Assembly: GCF_030272615.1 (NCBI RefSeq)
Contig: NC_081410.1
Coordinates: 288,299,957-288,363,956, forward strand
Direction: 5' to 3'
DNA: 64,000 nucleotides
Source: Cryptomeria japonica
Lineage: Eukaryota; Streptophyta; Pinopsida; Cupressales; Cupressaceae
Below are positions 12,649 through 23,710 of the stretch, piece by piece. Under the pieces are notes generated by a model. The model was not told the origin of the DNA. It ran no database searches and saw only the letters and a program-made list of their open reading frames with translations. Position 1 is the stretch's first letter. The number at the start of each line of letters is the position of its first letter. The position numbers were made by a program, and so were the translations under genes.

Positions 12649-13972
12649 TCATCCTTGTCTCTTGTTGAAGTTGCACCTGGTATTTCCCTCGTGGTCATCC
12701 CTCTTTAGTCTCGGCCTCCCTCCCCATGTGATCAAGATTGAGAGGATGATGACTTGCTAGTGGAATGCCTATAGGATAATACCTCTTTCTCTTTATCTTA
12801 TGGATTAGAGTATGACTATTTGTGTTTCATCATGCTTTCTTTTTATGTTTTGTGACCCTTTGAAGGACCCAAGTTACTTTGTTGGTGCTTGGAAACATGG
12901 GGTGATGATCGTATTTATGTTTATTGTGCTCTCTTGTAGGACACAAGTTACTCTATTGGTGGTTGAAAATAGGAGATTATCTATTGTAACTTTCTTATAT
13001 TTGTTAATCACCCTTCTTCTATTTGATGTATCTTAATTTTTTATTTCAGGGGTGATGCAAAGTATTGGGGGCATTTAGGCCCTCTTCCATGTTGACCCAG
13101 ATTTTTATTTTACCTTTGCTTTCATGAGCCTTCTTTAGATCCGTATATTTCAAAACCATGATGAGTAACTCGTATGCAACCATGTGCATTATTTTAATTT
13201 CACTATTGTGAGTTCTTCTAACATTCAATCAATGGATCCCCTTGTCTCTATGTATCTTGCTAATGTTGTGGGTCTTATGTGTCATTTGTTGTAAGGTGGA
13301 ATTCCATGACAACATCTTTCTATGTTAAGTGGCACAACATCTCATCTCCTTATAATGACGTGTGTTTTGAACACATGTCATTCTAAGGGGGGCTATCATA
13401 TCTTTGTATTTCTGCATATCTACATTAATATGTTATTTATTTGCATATCTAATGATCTTATTATCTTTTGCCTTTATGGGGGCCAATCCACTTGATCTTA
13501 TTATCTTTCACCTTTGTGGGGGCCAATCCACTTGATCTTATTATCTTTCACCTTTGTGGGGGCCAATCCACTTGATCTTATTATCTTTTGCCTTTGTGGG
13601 GGCCAATCCACTATCTATCAAATCAATCTACAGTCACCCCATTGTATGGCTATCTAGCATAATACAACTTGCTACCCATACTGACGAAATATTTATATCT
13701 TAGTAATTACTATCTTGTTATCTTAGTATTTGATCATATCATTTTATCAAAAAATTTGCTCTTTTGTCTAATGTGTTTGTCTGCAAATAACATGTTTGTG
13801 ATGAAACAACTCAACAGTATCTTACAAAGGCTCAAGTCTCTTCCCTAGGGCCAACTCCGCATGGTTAGAGGATTATGCTTCCTCTTTGTATCTTGGTAAA
13901 ACCTTTCTAACATTTTTTCTACTTTAGCTGACATCTCATGATAATGATATGCTCACTAAAGTGGGAGCAAAA
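12649..13972. other. Decayed internal region of an old Ty3-like element
   Basis: No intact reading frame. It holds a 40-bp tandem repeat (13451-13610) and ends in AAAGTGGGAGCAAAA (13958-13972), a PPT-like tract directly before a TGTAGTGTTG LTR start. The PPT wording resembles that of the Tat-like element at 37497-37511, so I read this as the 3' part of an older Ty3-type element. Confidence 0.4.
13451..13610. repeat. Tandem repeat, 4 x 40 bp
   Basis: Four exact-period copies of a unit reading (C/A)(T/A)TGATCTTATTATCTTT, then (TG/CA)CCTTTRTGGG, then GGCCAATCCA. The copies differ at only a few positions, so the expansion is younger than the surrounding decayed sequence. Confidence 0.9.
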
Positions 13973-14013
13973 TGTAGTGTTGTGAATTGAACCCCATGTA
14001 ATTCAACACTACA
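13973..14013. other. Inverted repeat at the LTR start
   Basis: TGTAGTGTTGTGAATT is followed about 10 bases later by AATTCAACACTACA, its near-perfect inverse complement with a two-base bulge. The RNA or single strand could form a hairpin with a stem of about 14 bp. Confidence 0.7.
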
Positions 14014-14994
14014 TAAGTGCCTTCTCTTTACACTGATTGAAGGACTCCCTTCCCCTTTTGTCCCTTTGTCCACTTGGCTCAAACTATCACCCTTTAGTTT
14101 GTCCTTTTCCCAACCTTGTTGACTGTCTGGCTCATGGATGCTTACATGCTACAGGGACATCTACGTGATGCACTATTGTTTCATGAATTTGTAGTTGGCA
14201 GGTGGCCATTTGGGCATTACGCTTGCGACTGGAAGATTTGTAACGCCTCTTCCCACAACCACCGATGTCAATTTCATCCCTAGGCCTAATATCTTGCCTT
14301 TGGTATCCTCATTTTCTCTCTCTTTGGTACTTTTTGGTTTGTCTCATTTTCTCTCTCTAGTACTTTTTGGTCTTCTACACACTTTTTGAGCTTTCTACAC
14401 AACCTACAACTTCTTGATTGTTGGTCTTGCAAATTGCACCATTATTGCATTTCATTTGTCTTGCCATCATCTTTGCAGCTATGTACTAGAGGATTTTTGG
14501 TGCTCACCTTCACTCCAATAGGCTCTTGCTCCTTTAGTGTTGAAGGCAAGTCTCTTCCTCTTTATTTTTATTGTAGCATTATATCTCCACTAGCAAATCA
14601 TTCATCTTGTTTATCTTGTGTTATCATATAACATCTTCTTTATCCATAATCTATTATCTTGGCTTCTCGTGGAGGTGAAAATGCCAAAGAGGGGGGTTTG
14701 ACTGCACGACAGACCTCTAAAACACAACCCCAACATTTCTTCTCCATCTATCTTGTGTGCAGGTTAACAAAGGAATTTCACATGAGCTAGCTAGAGGCTT
14801 CAAATGTGAGACTATTGTGAACCTCTTTCCTTTCATTACGTGTTAGTACTGTTATTTCATTTACTATCATATCATTAAGAAAATAAAACAATCTCAAAGT
14901 CTGGTCATTTTTTATTCTCTGTGTAAGACTTTGTACTCTGTCTATACAAAATGTCAGTGTGTCGTATTGTCGTCCACAACCTACATGTGCGTCT
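13973..14994 (+). repeat. Probable 3' LTR of the old Ty3-like element
   Basis: It begins TGTAGTGTTGTG immediately after the PPT-like tract. The right end is uncertain. ...CCACAACCTACA at 14994 is a plausible CA end, but there is no second copy in the window and no proven duplication. 14995-15218 contains nothing I can identify. Confidence 0.35.
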
Positions 14995-15218
14995 CAAATA
15001 GAGAGAAGACATAGGTCACTAGAGGGTCTCTGTGACCCGTTCTTTCGAATTTGGTGGTTAAAATAGTTTTAGTATTATATATGCTTCATCTATTTAGTAA
15101 TTTTCATTCATAGGTTTGGATAGTTAGTTGTTTGTATCTTCATGGCTCACCAAAGCGCCAGTTTAGTGAGGTAGTGAACCCTTTGCAACCTAACGATAAT
15201 ATCTTATAATGTTGTATA

Positions 15219-16160
15219 TGTTGGCAATTGACACTCATCGAGTGATTTTCAATGCTTGATTTATGGTTTAGGGTTGTCATTGATGGCAACTCTTCTTGGA
15301 GATTTGATTTGGCAGTCGTAATTCTTCTTATCCAGAAGCAAGTGTTAACCGATAATTCAGGGTTATTTCTGTAGAGTTTTGGTCCGAAAATATTTCCATT
15401 GATTGTGGTGATTTGTGGTAACTAAGTTTGAGGTGGAAATGATGAAGGCGGACATTGTTGAAGTTTTTGGGGATATTGTTTTAGTCTGATGCTATGTTTT
15501 GATAGTAATTGAAACTGACTTGCAGCTACACGTTACATTTCTGGAAGCCGACGTGTAGGAGATTATTTTTTATATGACTAGGATATATAATATTGAATTG
15601 GTGATTGGTTTTTGATATAAATAGGTGTGGTAAATTTTTTTATGCAATTAAGCCTAGTTTCATGTGCTCATTTAATCCGATAGTTGACTGAGACATAAAT
15701 AGAGCATGTTGCACAGTGATTATAGTTAGAGAACTTGCACTTAACTGGAACTCATTCTTGCATTATTAAATTCTATTCTAGAGTTCTTTTATTGTATTTC
15801 CTCATTATAAATCTTTTAAGGCAGTGAGCCTTCCTCCGGGTTGTCGCCCTTAGTATAATTAAGAAGTGAGCTCTAGGCAGTGAGCCTAAATGCAAGTGCA
15901 TTCCCCATCTATGTAATATTTATGTACTCTTGGCCATAGTATATAAATATTGTGGATTTCATCCCCATCGTGATTTTTCCCTTTTTGAGTTTCCAAGTAA
16001 AAATTTCGATGTTGTGGATCTATGGTTTATTTATTGCTTGCTTGTGTTCCTTATTGTTATACATTGCTAACCGATGGATAAAGAATAAGTTTGTGAATTT
16101 GATTTCTAACAGAACACTAATTCACCCCCCCCCCCCTCTCAGTGTTCCTCGATTCTAACA
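15219..16160 (+). repeat. 5' LTR of pol-less element
   Basis: 942 bp, TGTTGGCAATTGACAC ... GATTCTAACA. It contains a run of 12 C near the 3' end (16125-16136), also present in the 3' copy. Confidence 0.85.
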
Positions 16161-16162
16161 AT

Positions 16163-16174
16163 TGGTATCAGAGC
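16163..16174 (+). other. Primer binding site
   Basis: TGGTATCAGAGC, two bases after the 5' LTR. It matches the initiator tRNA-Met complement and is identical to the Copia-1 site. Confidence 0.9.
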
Positions 16175-16228
16175 CTATTTCTTCTTAGGAAGCTTAACCG
16201 CTTGAGGAAGGTCCAAGATATTGATTCA

Positions 16229-18597
16229 ATGGATTCCAGTTTTTAGAGACAACTCAGTGTGGCACTTGAAGATCTTGATGCAGCTACAAATCAGATCTAT
16301 ACCTTGAAGAAGAACCTCATTGTTGCTGGTGATTTCATTAACGACCTAAAGGATCAAGCTAACATCTCTAGAGAGAAGAGGAAAGAATTGATGGACAAGC
16401 TAAAGGAGAAAGAAGATCAGATCATGGAATACAAGGATAAAGTTGATGAAGTTATCAAGCTTGAAAGAGAGAATGTTGCTTTGAAGAATGAGATGCAATC
16501 CTTTGTGATGAGGCTGACTAAGGAGATTGAGGACCGAAACAAGAATGAAGAGAATCCGGTACAATCATTGAAGGAAAGAGAAGATGAATGTTCTAGGCTT
16601 ACCTATGAGAATGATCAATTGAAGCTTGAGTTGACACAGTCAAGGAATACTGGTCAAGAACTAATTGAAAGACAGATTGCTACTTTAAGGGATGAACTTG
16701 CTACCGCCAATGAATACAAAGACAAATTCAAAGCTATCTCGGCAAGGCTTGATGAGATGCTAGAAATTCAGAGACATGGAAAGGACATGCAAGGTCTAGG
16801 ATTTGAAAAAGGTGAATCGTCCGGATCTGGACAAGGCAATGCAAAACCTGATCAAAAGAAGAGAAAGAATCCTCCAGTAAGACAACCTAATGCTCACAAA
16901 TTCAATTGTAGATGCTTTACTTGCAATAAATTTGGTCATATGGCTAATCAATGCAAAAGGGATGAATAATGGAATGAACAAGATGAATATACCTATAGCA
17001 TAGGAAATAGGAAATCATCACAAACATTATAAACATACTAATCATTAGCTCAATCACGAAAGCTCAAATGTAATGATCTATCCTAAACACACTCAATAGA
17101 GACATAAAGATAAAACATTCAAAAAGATTATGCAAACCAGATGTTCCCTTCATGTGGCTCCATTGTTCTTCTTTCTTCTCCAAATAGTTTTGTTGTAGAT
17201 CTCACCTTCAAGTGCATAAACCTAATTGTGAAAGCAAGATTGACATTGACACAAGAATACTCGAAGCGTGATTTGACAAAGTGATTAGAAATTCAATAGT
17301 CTGATTAGGGGATCAAGAATCAAGGGATTTGATCGAAGAAATTCATCCAATTTATAGACAAATTGGAGAAAAAGATCAAATTAGCATGATAATGATTCGA
17401 ATAGAAATCCAAATCAAGAATAGCAAAGTTATGACAAGTGTATGACAAATTGCTATGCAAGGATTTATGACAATTTATGACAAATTGCTATGCAAGGACT
17501 TATGACAAGATTTTGGAATAGAAATAGACATTTAGGAATTTAGGAGAAATTAGAAAATTAAGTTAGAAATGATGACTTGGAAATTAGGAAATTGATGAAA
17601 ATTAGGTAAATTAATTAATAATTTTTCATTTATTAATTAATTCACAAAAAAAAGGAATAATTAGCCAATTAAATGAACATTTAATTGCGATGAGAAGACT
17701 TAGGATAAATAAATAATTTATTAATCCTAGAGAGAGAAATGACAAACAAGGTTAAATGATTAAATCATGAAACCCTAAAAGATGAATTAACAATGCAAGA
17801 ATGACAATTAGGTCTTGATGAAAGATAATTGATGTTGATTTGATTATGATTATGATTCTGATAAATGCTTTGATTGATAAATGCGCCGAGGAACAATGAC
17901 AAATTGATCCAAATTGACATGATTGAGAAGCACGACGATCGATGACAAATCGATCGCAAAATGACAAGATTAACAAGGACAAAGATCGACCAAAATCATG
18001 AATGAAGATTGTTGTCGACAAGACCAAATTCGAAAGTGAGACAGATGAAGAATGCAGAAGAAGGAATCGATGCTCGCAAATGATAAAGACCAAGTGCATG
18101 ACATAGGAGAAATGTTAATGTGATGCAAAAACCTAAAATGAGGCAATGCGCAAATGTTAGAGTACGACTCCGCAAGCGTTGACCATTTTTAGGTGTCTAC
18201 AATACCTTTACCGGTCAGTGTTTCATATGCAATAATTTTGGACACAAGTCAAATATGTATAGAGCAGTAATTAATAACTTCCAAAATAAAAGATGTTATT
18301 CTTGTGGGATGTTTGGACATATCTCTAATCAATGTAAGACAAGACCAAATCAAATGAACTTCAGACCTATGCAGAATAATGTTGTTTGTTGTGCATGTAA
18401 CAAAATCGTAACATTGAAAAGTACTATAGAAGCAAGAATTGTGCTTTGGTAGACAAGAGCAAAGTAGATGAAAAAGGAAAGGCTAAAATGGAAGAAATCA
18501 AAGAAAAGCATGAGAAGATGTGGGTGAGAAAAGATGAATCTAAAGCAGATGGTGGATCTATACCTGAATCCGGTGCAGAACCCTCATCCAATAACTA
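16229..18597 (+). pseudogene. ORF1: coiled-coil, multi-zinc-knuckle gag-like protein (interrupted)
   Basis: The first in-frame ATG is at 16229; a TAG at 16244 is followed by open frame 16259-16969. The N-terminal ~190 codons are charged and heptad-like (LKEKEDQIMEYKDKVDEVIK, ENDQLKLEL), a predicted long coiled coil. Then come a basic stretch (KKRKNPPVRQ) and the knuckle CFTCNKFGHMANQC. A TAA follows (16967), and a solo LTR (16994-18201) is inserted. Across it the frame continues with CFICNNFGHKSNMY (last Cys lost), CYSCGMFGHISNQC and a fourth CCACNK start. A frameshift near 18400 leads into a Lys/Glu-rich tail ending at TAG 18597. Gag function is inferred from the knuckles and position; no canonical copia gag domain is obvious. 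Confidence 0.65.
16994..18201 (-). repeat. Solo LTR (TGTAGACACC family) inside ORF1
   Basis: On the minus strand it starts TGTAGACACCTAAAAATGG. The five bases ATACC lie directly on both sides (16989-16993 and 18202-18206), a perfect target duplication. Removing the insert plus one ATACC rejoins ORF1 in frame between two zinc knuckles. It is the same family as the LTR at 634-1739. Confidence 0.85.
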
Positions 18598-18983
18598 GGG
18601 CTTTTGGCCTTAGGGGGAGGAAAATTCATGCAAATCTTGCAGTACCCCCAGGAAAGATCTATAGTCGATGGATTACAAATGGAAGGAATTGAATTTCAAT
18701 GGATACCTGGAACTCTGATGGCATATTTTAGCATCTGGTAGCTAAATAGGGCATCTGGTTGGATATCTGATGTGCATTTACTTCAAAGTGAAATTAGGGT
18801 GGTAAATACGAGAATCATTTATCACTTTGTGAGTAGTGTTTTCAAGCTACAGAACGAGCCGAACAAAATCTTTAGGCAATCAGAGAGCAAGAAGTGACTC
18901 GATAGAAGGGTTAGGGCATCCGACAAGAAGTTAAGGTATTTTTTGAAGTACATATTTGAGTTTAATTTTTTGAAAAATTTGAA

Positions 18984-20222
18984 ATGGAATCCTCTTCTTC
19001 TATTGCTACATCATTAGTTGTTGAAGACAAGGACATGACTCGTCCTGAATTCGAAAAGCATCCATATAAATCTATGGTGGACGACCCCATTGGTGCATTT
19101 TCTTTCGTTCCACATAGAGTTTTGCACGTAGATTATGTAAGGGCATACATTCATTGTGAAATCGAGGAAACCAACACAAAAGATATTCTGGATCTATACA
19201 TTGACAGCATTATGGATGAAATTGAAAACCCAAGGCTAGAATTTATGCAATTGCAGGGAAAGGGTTTCACACAGTTCATTAATTTTGCATCATTTGATGA
19301 AAAGGAATGGGTTAGATATGTGTTGAGTAGAGTCCACAATGAATTTATCTAGTTGGATCAGCCATACAAGATTACACTTGAGGCAATTAGGGCAGTGATA
19401 TGCTAGAATCAAACCGATGAGAAGCCAGGGCTACAAAAGGTTACAAACCCTATGGTTACCAAGTTAACCAGTGTTGAATATGATGGCAGATCGATGAAAA
19501 TCAACACAATTAGAGATGATGATGTGAAGTTTGCTACAATGGTTATAGGTTATAAGGTGTATCAATCAAACCGACTGAATTTAGTATCAGGAACAACCAT
19601 TCATGTTGCTTACCAAATGGTAAAGTAAGATGCACACTATGATTTGTGTAGCGTTCTTCTAGAAGAACTCCTGATTAATCTGAAGAAGATTAAGCAAGAC
19701 AAGAAGCACATTTTTAAGTATGGTTCTCTGGTTATATGTTTAGCACTTTTCTTCTTGAACTAGATTCCTTAAACCAGTAGAGTACAATGGGCATTTGATA
19801 GACCGGTGACCCAGTAGATCAAATAAGGTATAGATAGACTTGGAAACAGACAAAATCAGAAGGCTGCTTTATAGGCATTTTTCAAAATATTATAGGAGAA
19901 GTTGAAGAAGAGAGTAAGAATTCCAAAGGAAATTGTTAGCAAGAATGAAGGCACAATCTACTTTATGGTAAATAAGGATGAATTCCTTATGGAGGCAGTT
20001 GAACCCCGGACTGTATGGATTATGTCAATGGGTTATGAAGTAGATGCAGAAACCTTTTATGCATACACACAACACCTATTGAATGCTTCGATGGACACAA
20101 ATGAAGAGAGGTTTAGTACATGCAAAGAAAAGTCTATGGAACTTCACACCAAATTCACCGAACCGGAGAGGAAAAGGAAAGTTGCTAAGATGGTGGAAGA
20201 AATCCTTATGGAGGAAGGTCAC

Positions 20223-20289
<67 letters not shown>

Positions 20290-22330
20290 GGCTGCAAGAT
20301 CTGTAAGGGATGCTGCGGAGAAAGCAAAGAAACAAAGGACGGCTCTAGCATCTTTACAGGCCAAACCCAAGGTAACAGGGTCCTCTCCCACCCCGGTGAA
20401 GACACCTCCAACACAGACTGAACCATCTAGCTTATCAGCCAAAGGCAAAGGTGTTCTAAGGTAGAAGTAGAAACCTCAGAGAGAGTATGTAGTAGTATCT
20501 CAAGTGGCATCTGAGACAAAATCAGATGCATAAATCCAAAAAGCCCCCAAGAAAGGAGAATTTGCAAGGGTAAGTCAGAAGCCTTAATCCGATGAAGAGA
20601 AGAAAGGGCAAAAAGAGAAGAAAGTTAAGTCTAAACCTGTTCCATCCATCAGGCCAAAGAGAGGGAGGAGAGTCAAATATGACTTGGATGAAGCAATCGA
20701 ATCTAGTAAGATGGAAACTACTCAGATCAAGTATCATATTATTCCTCCTTTATCTGCTCAAGAACTAATTGATGAAATTATCAAGGATGGGAACCTAAAA
20801 AATATTTCTGCATATTATGAGAATTCAGATAATAATAATAAAAGACAGATTGAGGAATCACTAGTATTACATCTAGACGTATTTAGCAAAACTTTAATTG
20901 AATTAAAACGTTATCTTACAACAGATCTATATAGTATTCTTGAAGCAAGAAAAAAATCAGCAAGTCAAATGGACAAGGAAAGTGAACTGGTCAATCAGTG
21001 CACCATTATCACTGTTGAAGAAATTGATAGGCTGATTTTACAAGCAAAAAAGGGGAATTTAAGAGCAAACGCAGAGTAAACATCCTTATGGTTGGAAGAG
21101 TGCAGAAAATAAGAAAATAAACCATTGAAATATGGAAGAAATTTCTCTCTAAGAACCGGCTACCAATGACTTCCCTTCCGAAAGTAGAATCTAATTCACA
21201 AGATCGAGCCACTCAGGCAGAAAACCCTCCGGTACCTAATGAAGAAAAGTTGGAGGATACACAGGATGTTGCAAAGCAACAAGTTTTGGATACTGCAAAG
21301 GTTGAATCAGATAAGGCAAAAGATAAATCAGCTAGAACAGAGGTTGGTGCACCAAGTGGTGACACCGGTGCACATAAGGCACCCATAGGAGAAAAAGGAA
21401 GAGGAGAAGCAAGAGAATCAGGTAAAAGGGAAAGGGAAGGTGACGGAAACACCTATCCTTATGGAAATTAACACCTCCAAAATTCAAAGCCAAGGGACTT
21501 TTCCTCAATTCAATATCAGTTTTGATAAGACATTCAACCAAATGTCTTTGACTAAGAGAATGATCACAGTTGTTGCTCTTAAAGCTCAAGCTAGTCAGGA
21601 GTTGGCTCAATCTAAGTCAGAAGAAAAGGAGCTTCTTGAGAAAATAGTTAAACTCTTAGAGCGGGTAGTTCTGGAATTGCAACTTGATGCTAATACCAGT
21701 TCATCTGGTAAGCTCCTGCACTTGGTAGATCATTTATCAACACAGTTTGATTCTTTAACCAAGGCATCAGCTTGAAAGGCTATGGAGAAATTCAAAGATG
21801 CCAGAATACAAACATTTTTGCAAAAGATTGAAAGTGATAAGACCCATCTAGACAAAGAACTGAAATTAATTAATGAGGTCTTACAGGAAAGTGGTAAGAT
21901 CTATAAGTATTGTTTAATTTTAACAAATTTTACTACTGAATTAGACAAGTAGATAGATACTTGCAGAAGTCAGTTAGTCTAGATCTCGCAGGCATGTGAT
22001 CCCATAGTAAACTTGACCGAAAATATTGAAGGTCAAATTTTATCTCTTATGAGACGGATGGGTAATCTAGAGAAGGAGAAGGGCAAGATGTAGAGAAGGG
22101 TAGGTGAACTTCGGAACCTATTTGGTCCCTGGTTAGACACCTTGGTGTGCCATAAGATGGAATGTATTCAAAATATGACTCAGGAGACACCAACCAAGTT
22201 GCATGCAATAGAATTCCATGCTTATGTTTTGAACGGTTTTGTCTCAATTTTGGAAAAATTGCGAGAAGGTTGGAATACCTATTTTGGATTTCTTAAGTCT
22301 ACATATGCAGATGTACTTAAGTATGTATAG
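18984..22330 (+). pseudogene. ORF2: large protein of unknown function (broken)
   Basis: It starts MESSSSIATSLVVEDKDMTR after an AT-rich leader and runs about 1,100 codons to TAG 22330, with a dozen or so stops. The frame shifts inside a GA microsatellite (20225-20287), and a local shift between about 21100 and 21430 is later compensated. The layout is: an N-terminal globular part (to about 20200) with FKYGSLVICLALFF; a charged low-complexity middle (RE repeats, then KPKRGRR-type basic patches); and a C-terminal helical part (KSEEKELLEKIVKLLERVVL, LRNLFGPWLDTL). There is no RT, integrase, protease or RNase H motif. Distant similarity to 52397-55878 is suspected. I do not recognise the family. 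Confidence 0.55.
20225..20287. repeat. (GA)n microsatellite inside ORF2
   Basis: About 62 bp of uninterrupted GA. In the upstream frame it encodes alternating Arg-Glu. The reading frame before the tract differs from the one after it, so length change in the tract has itself broken the ORF. Confidence 0.95.
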
Positions 22331-22575
22331 ATCTAGTCATCTGGTGTATATACATGTACAAGGTAATTTTTTATCCATGCCCCATCTTTGGCATTGTTGT
22401 CAAAGGGGGAGAGATAAGGTGAAAAATGTACAGTGTGAATGGAGTGTATAGTTTTCTGCAGGTTTTTGGGTTTTTGATCTAAGGGGAAGCCTTAGAATTC
22501 TTTCATTCTTGATCTAGTGTACAGGTTTCACAAGTTTTTACACTTAGCCATTTTTCACAGGTGTTGCCATCAATG

Positions 22576-22589
22576 CCAAAGGGGGAGAT
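22576..22589 (+). other. Polypurine tract of pol-less element
   Basis: CCAAAGGGGGAGAT-type tract directly before the TG of the 3' LTR. It is preceded by GTTGCCATCAATG, as in Copia-1. Confidence 0.85.
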
Positions 22590-23536
22590 TGCTGGCGATT
22601 GACACTCATCCAGTGATTTCCAATGCTTGATTTATGGTTTAGGGTTGTAATTGATAGCAACTCTTCTTGGAGACTTGATCTGGTGATCGTAATTCTTCTT
22701 ATCCAAAAGCAAGTGTTAATCGATAGCTAGTTTACCGGTAATTCAGGGTTATTTCTGTAGAGTACTTTTGATCCAAAAAGATTTTCGGTGATTGCGATGA
22801 TTTGTGGTGACTAAGTTCGAGGTGGAAATGATGAAGGTCAACATTGTTGAAGCTTTTTGGGACATTATTTTGGTCTGGTGCTATGTTTTGATAGTAATTT
22901 AAGACAACTTGCAGCTACACATTACATTTCTGGAAGCCAACTTGTAGGAGATTATTTTTATATGACCGAGATATATGTTTGAATTGGTGGTTGGTTTTTG
23001 ATATAAATGGGTGTGGTGATTTGTTTTGATGCAATTGAGTGCAGTTTCATGTGTGCATTTGATCTAGTAGTTGACTGAGATAGAAATAGAACATGTTGCA
23101 GAGCAATTACAGTCAAAGAACTTGCACTTAACTGGAACTCATTCTTGCATTATTAGATGCTATTCTAGAGTTATTTTTTGTATTTCCTCATTGTAAATCT
23201 TTGTAAGGTAGTGAGCCTTCCTCCGAGTTGTTTCCCTTAGTATAATTGAGCAGTGAGCCTGAATGCAAGTGCATTCCCCATCTATGTAATATTTATGTAC
23301 TCTTGCCCATAGTATATGAATATTGTGGGTTTTAGCCCCACCATGGTTTTTCCCTTTTCAAGTTTCCACGTAAAAATTATGGTGTTGTGGATCTGTGATT
23401 TATTTATTGCTTGTTTGTGTTCTTTACTGTTATACATTGTTAACCTGTGGATAAAGAATAAGTTTGTGAATTTGATTTCCGATAGAACACTGATTCATCC
23501 CCCCCCCCCTCTTCTAAGTGTTCCTTGATTCTAACA
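22590..23536 (+). repeat. 3' LTR of pol-less element
   Basis: 947 bp, TGCTGGCGATTGACAC ... GATTCTAACA, followed by TTATA. It aligns with 15219-16160 with scattered substitutions and short indels. Confidence 0.85.
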
Positions 23537-23710
23537 TTATAATGTCGTTTGTGGTGGTGCTAGTACCTACCAATATTAGGTTTAAGTACACATGCTGGTT
23601 CACTTTTGTAAACATGGAGATCAAGTTTGTACATGCATAGTCATTTTGTAAATCTTGATACATTTGTTAAATCGGACCAGAAAATTCCAAAATTATAGTG
23701 AATTTGTTTG
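23537..23710. other. Unassigned spacer between two elements
   Basis: 174 bp with no feature I can name. It ends with GTTTG, the target duplication of the next element. Confidence 0.5.

Larger units (their letters stand above)
15219..23536 (+). mobile_element. Pol-less LTR retrotransposon with copia-type ends (gag-like ORF1 + unknown ORF2)
   Basis: The LTRs (15219-16160 and 22590-23536) align well. The PBS TGGTATCAGAGC is at 16163-16174 and the PPT CCAAAGGGGGAGA lies directly before the 3' LTR. The flanks are GTATA and TTATA (four of five bases match). The 6.4-kb interior has a coiled-coil/zinc-knuckle ORF (16229-18597) and a second long decayed ORF (18984-22330). I find no protease, integrase, RT or RNase H motif on either strand. 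Its LTR shares long blocks with the Copia-1 LTR, such as GAGCTCTAGGCAGTG and TGCATTCCCCAT followed by TGTAATATTTA. It is therefore a relative that probably borrowed Copia-1-type enzymes (inference). Confidence 0.8.

Noticed and set aside
20076-20448. Long minus-strand frames with Ser-Leu repeats
   Set aside because: They are reverse readings of the GA microsatellite and of ORF2, not genes.
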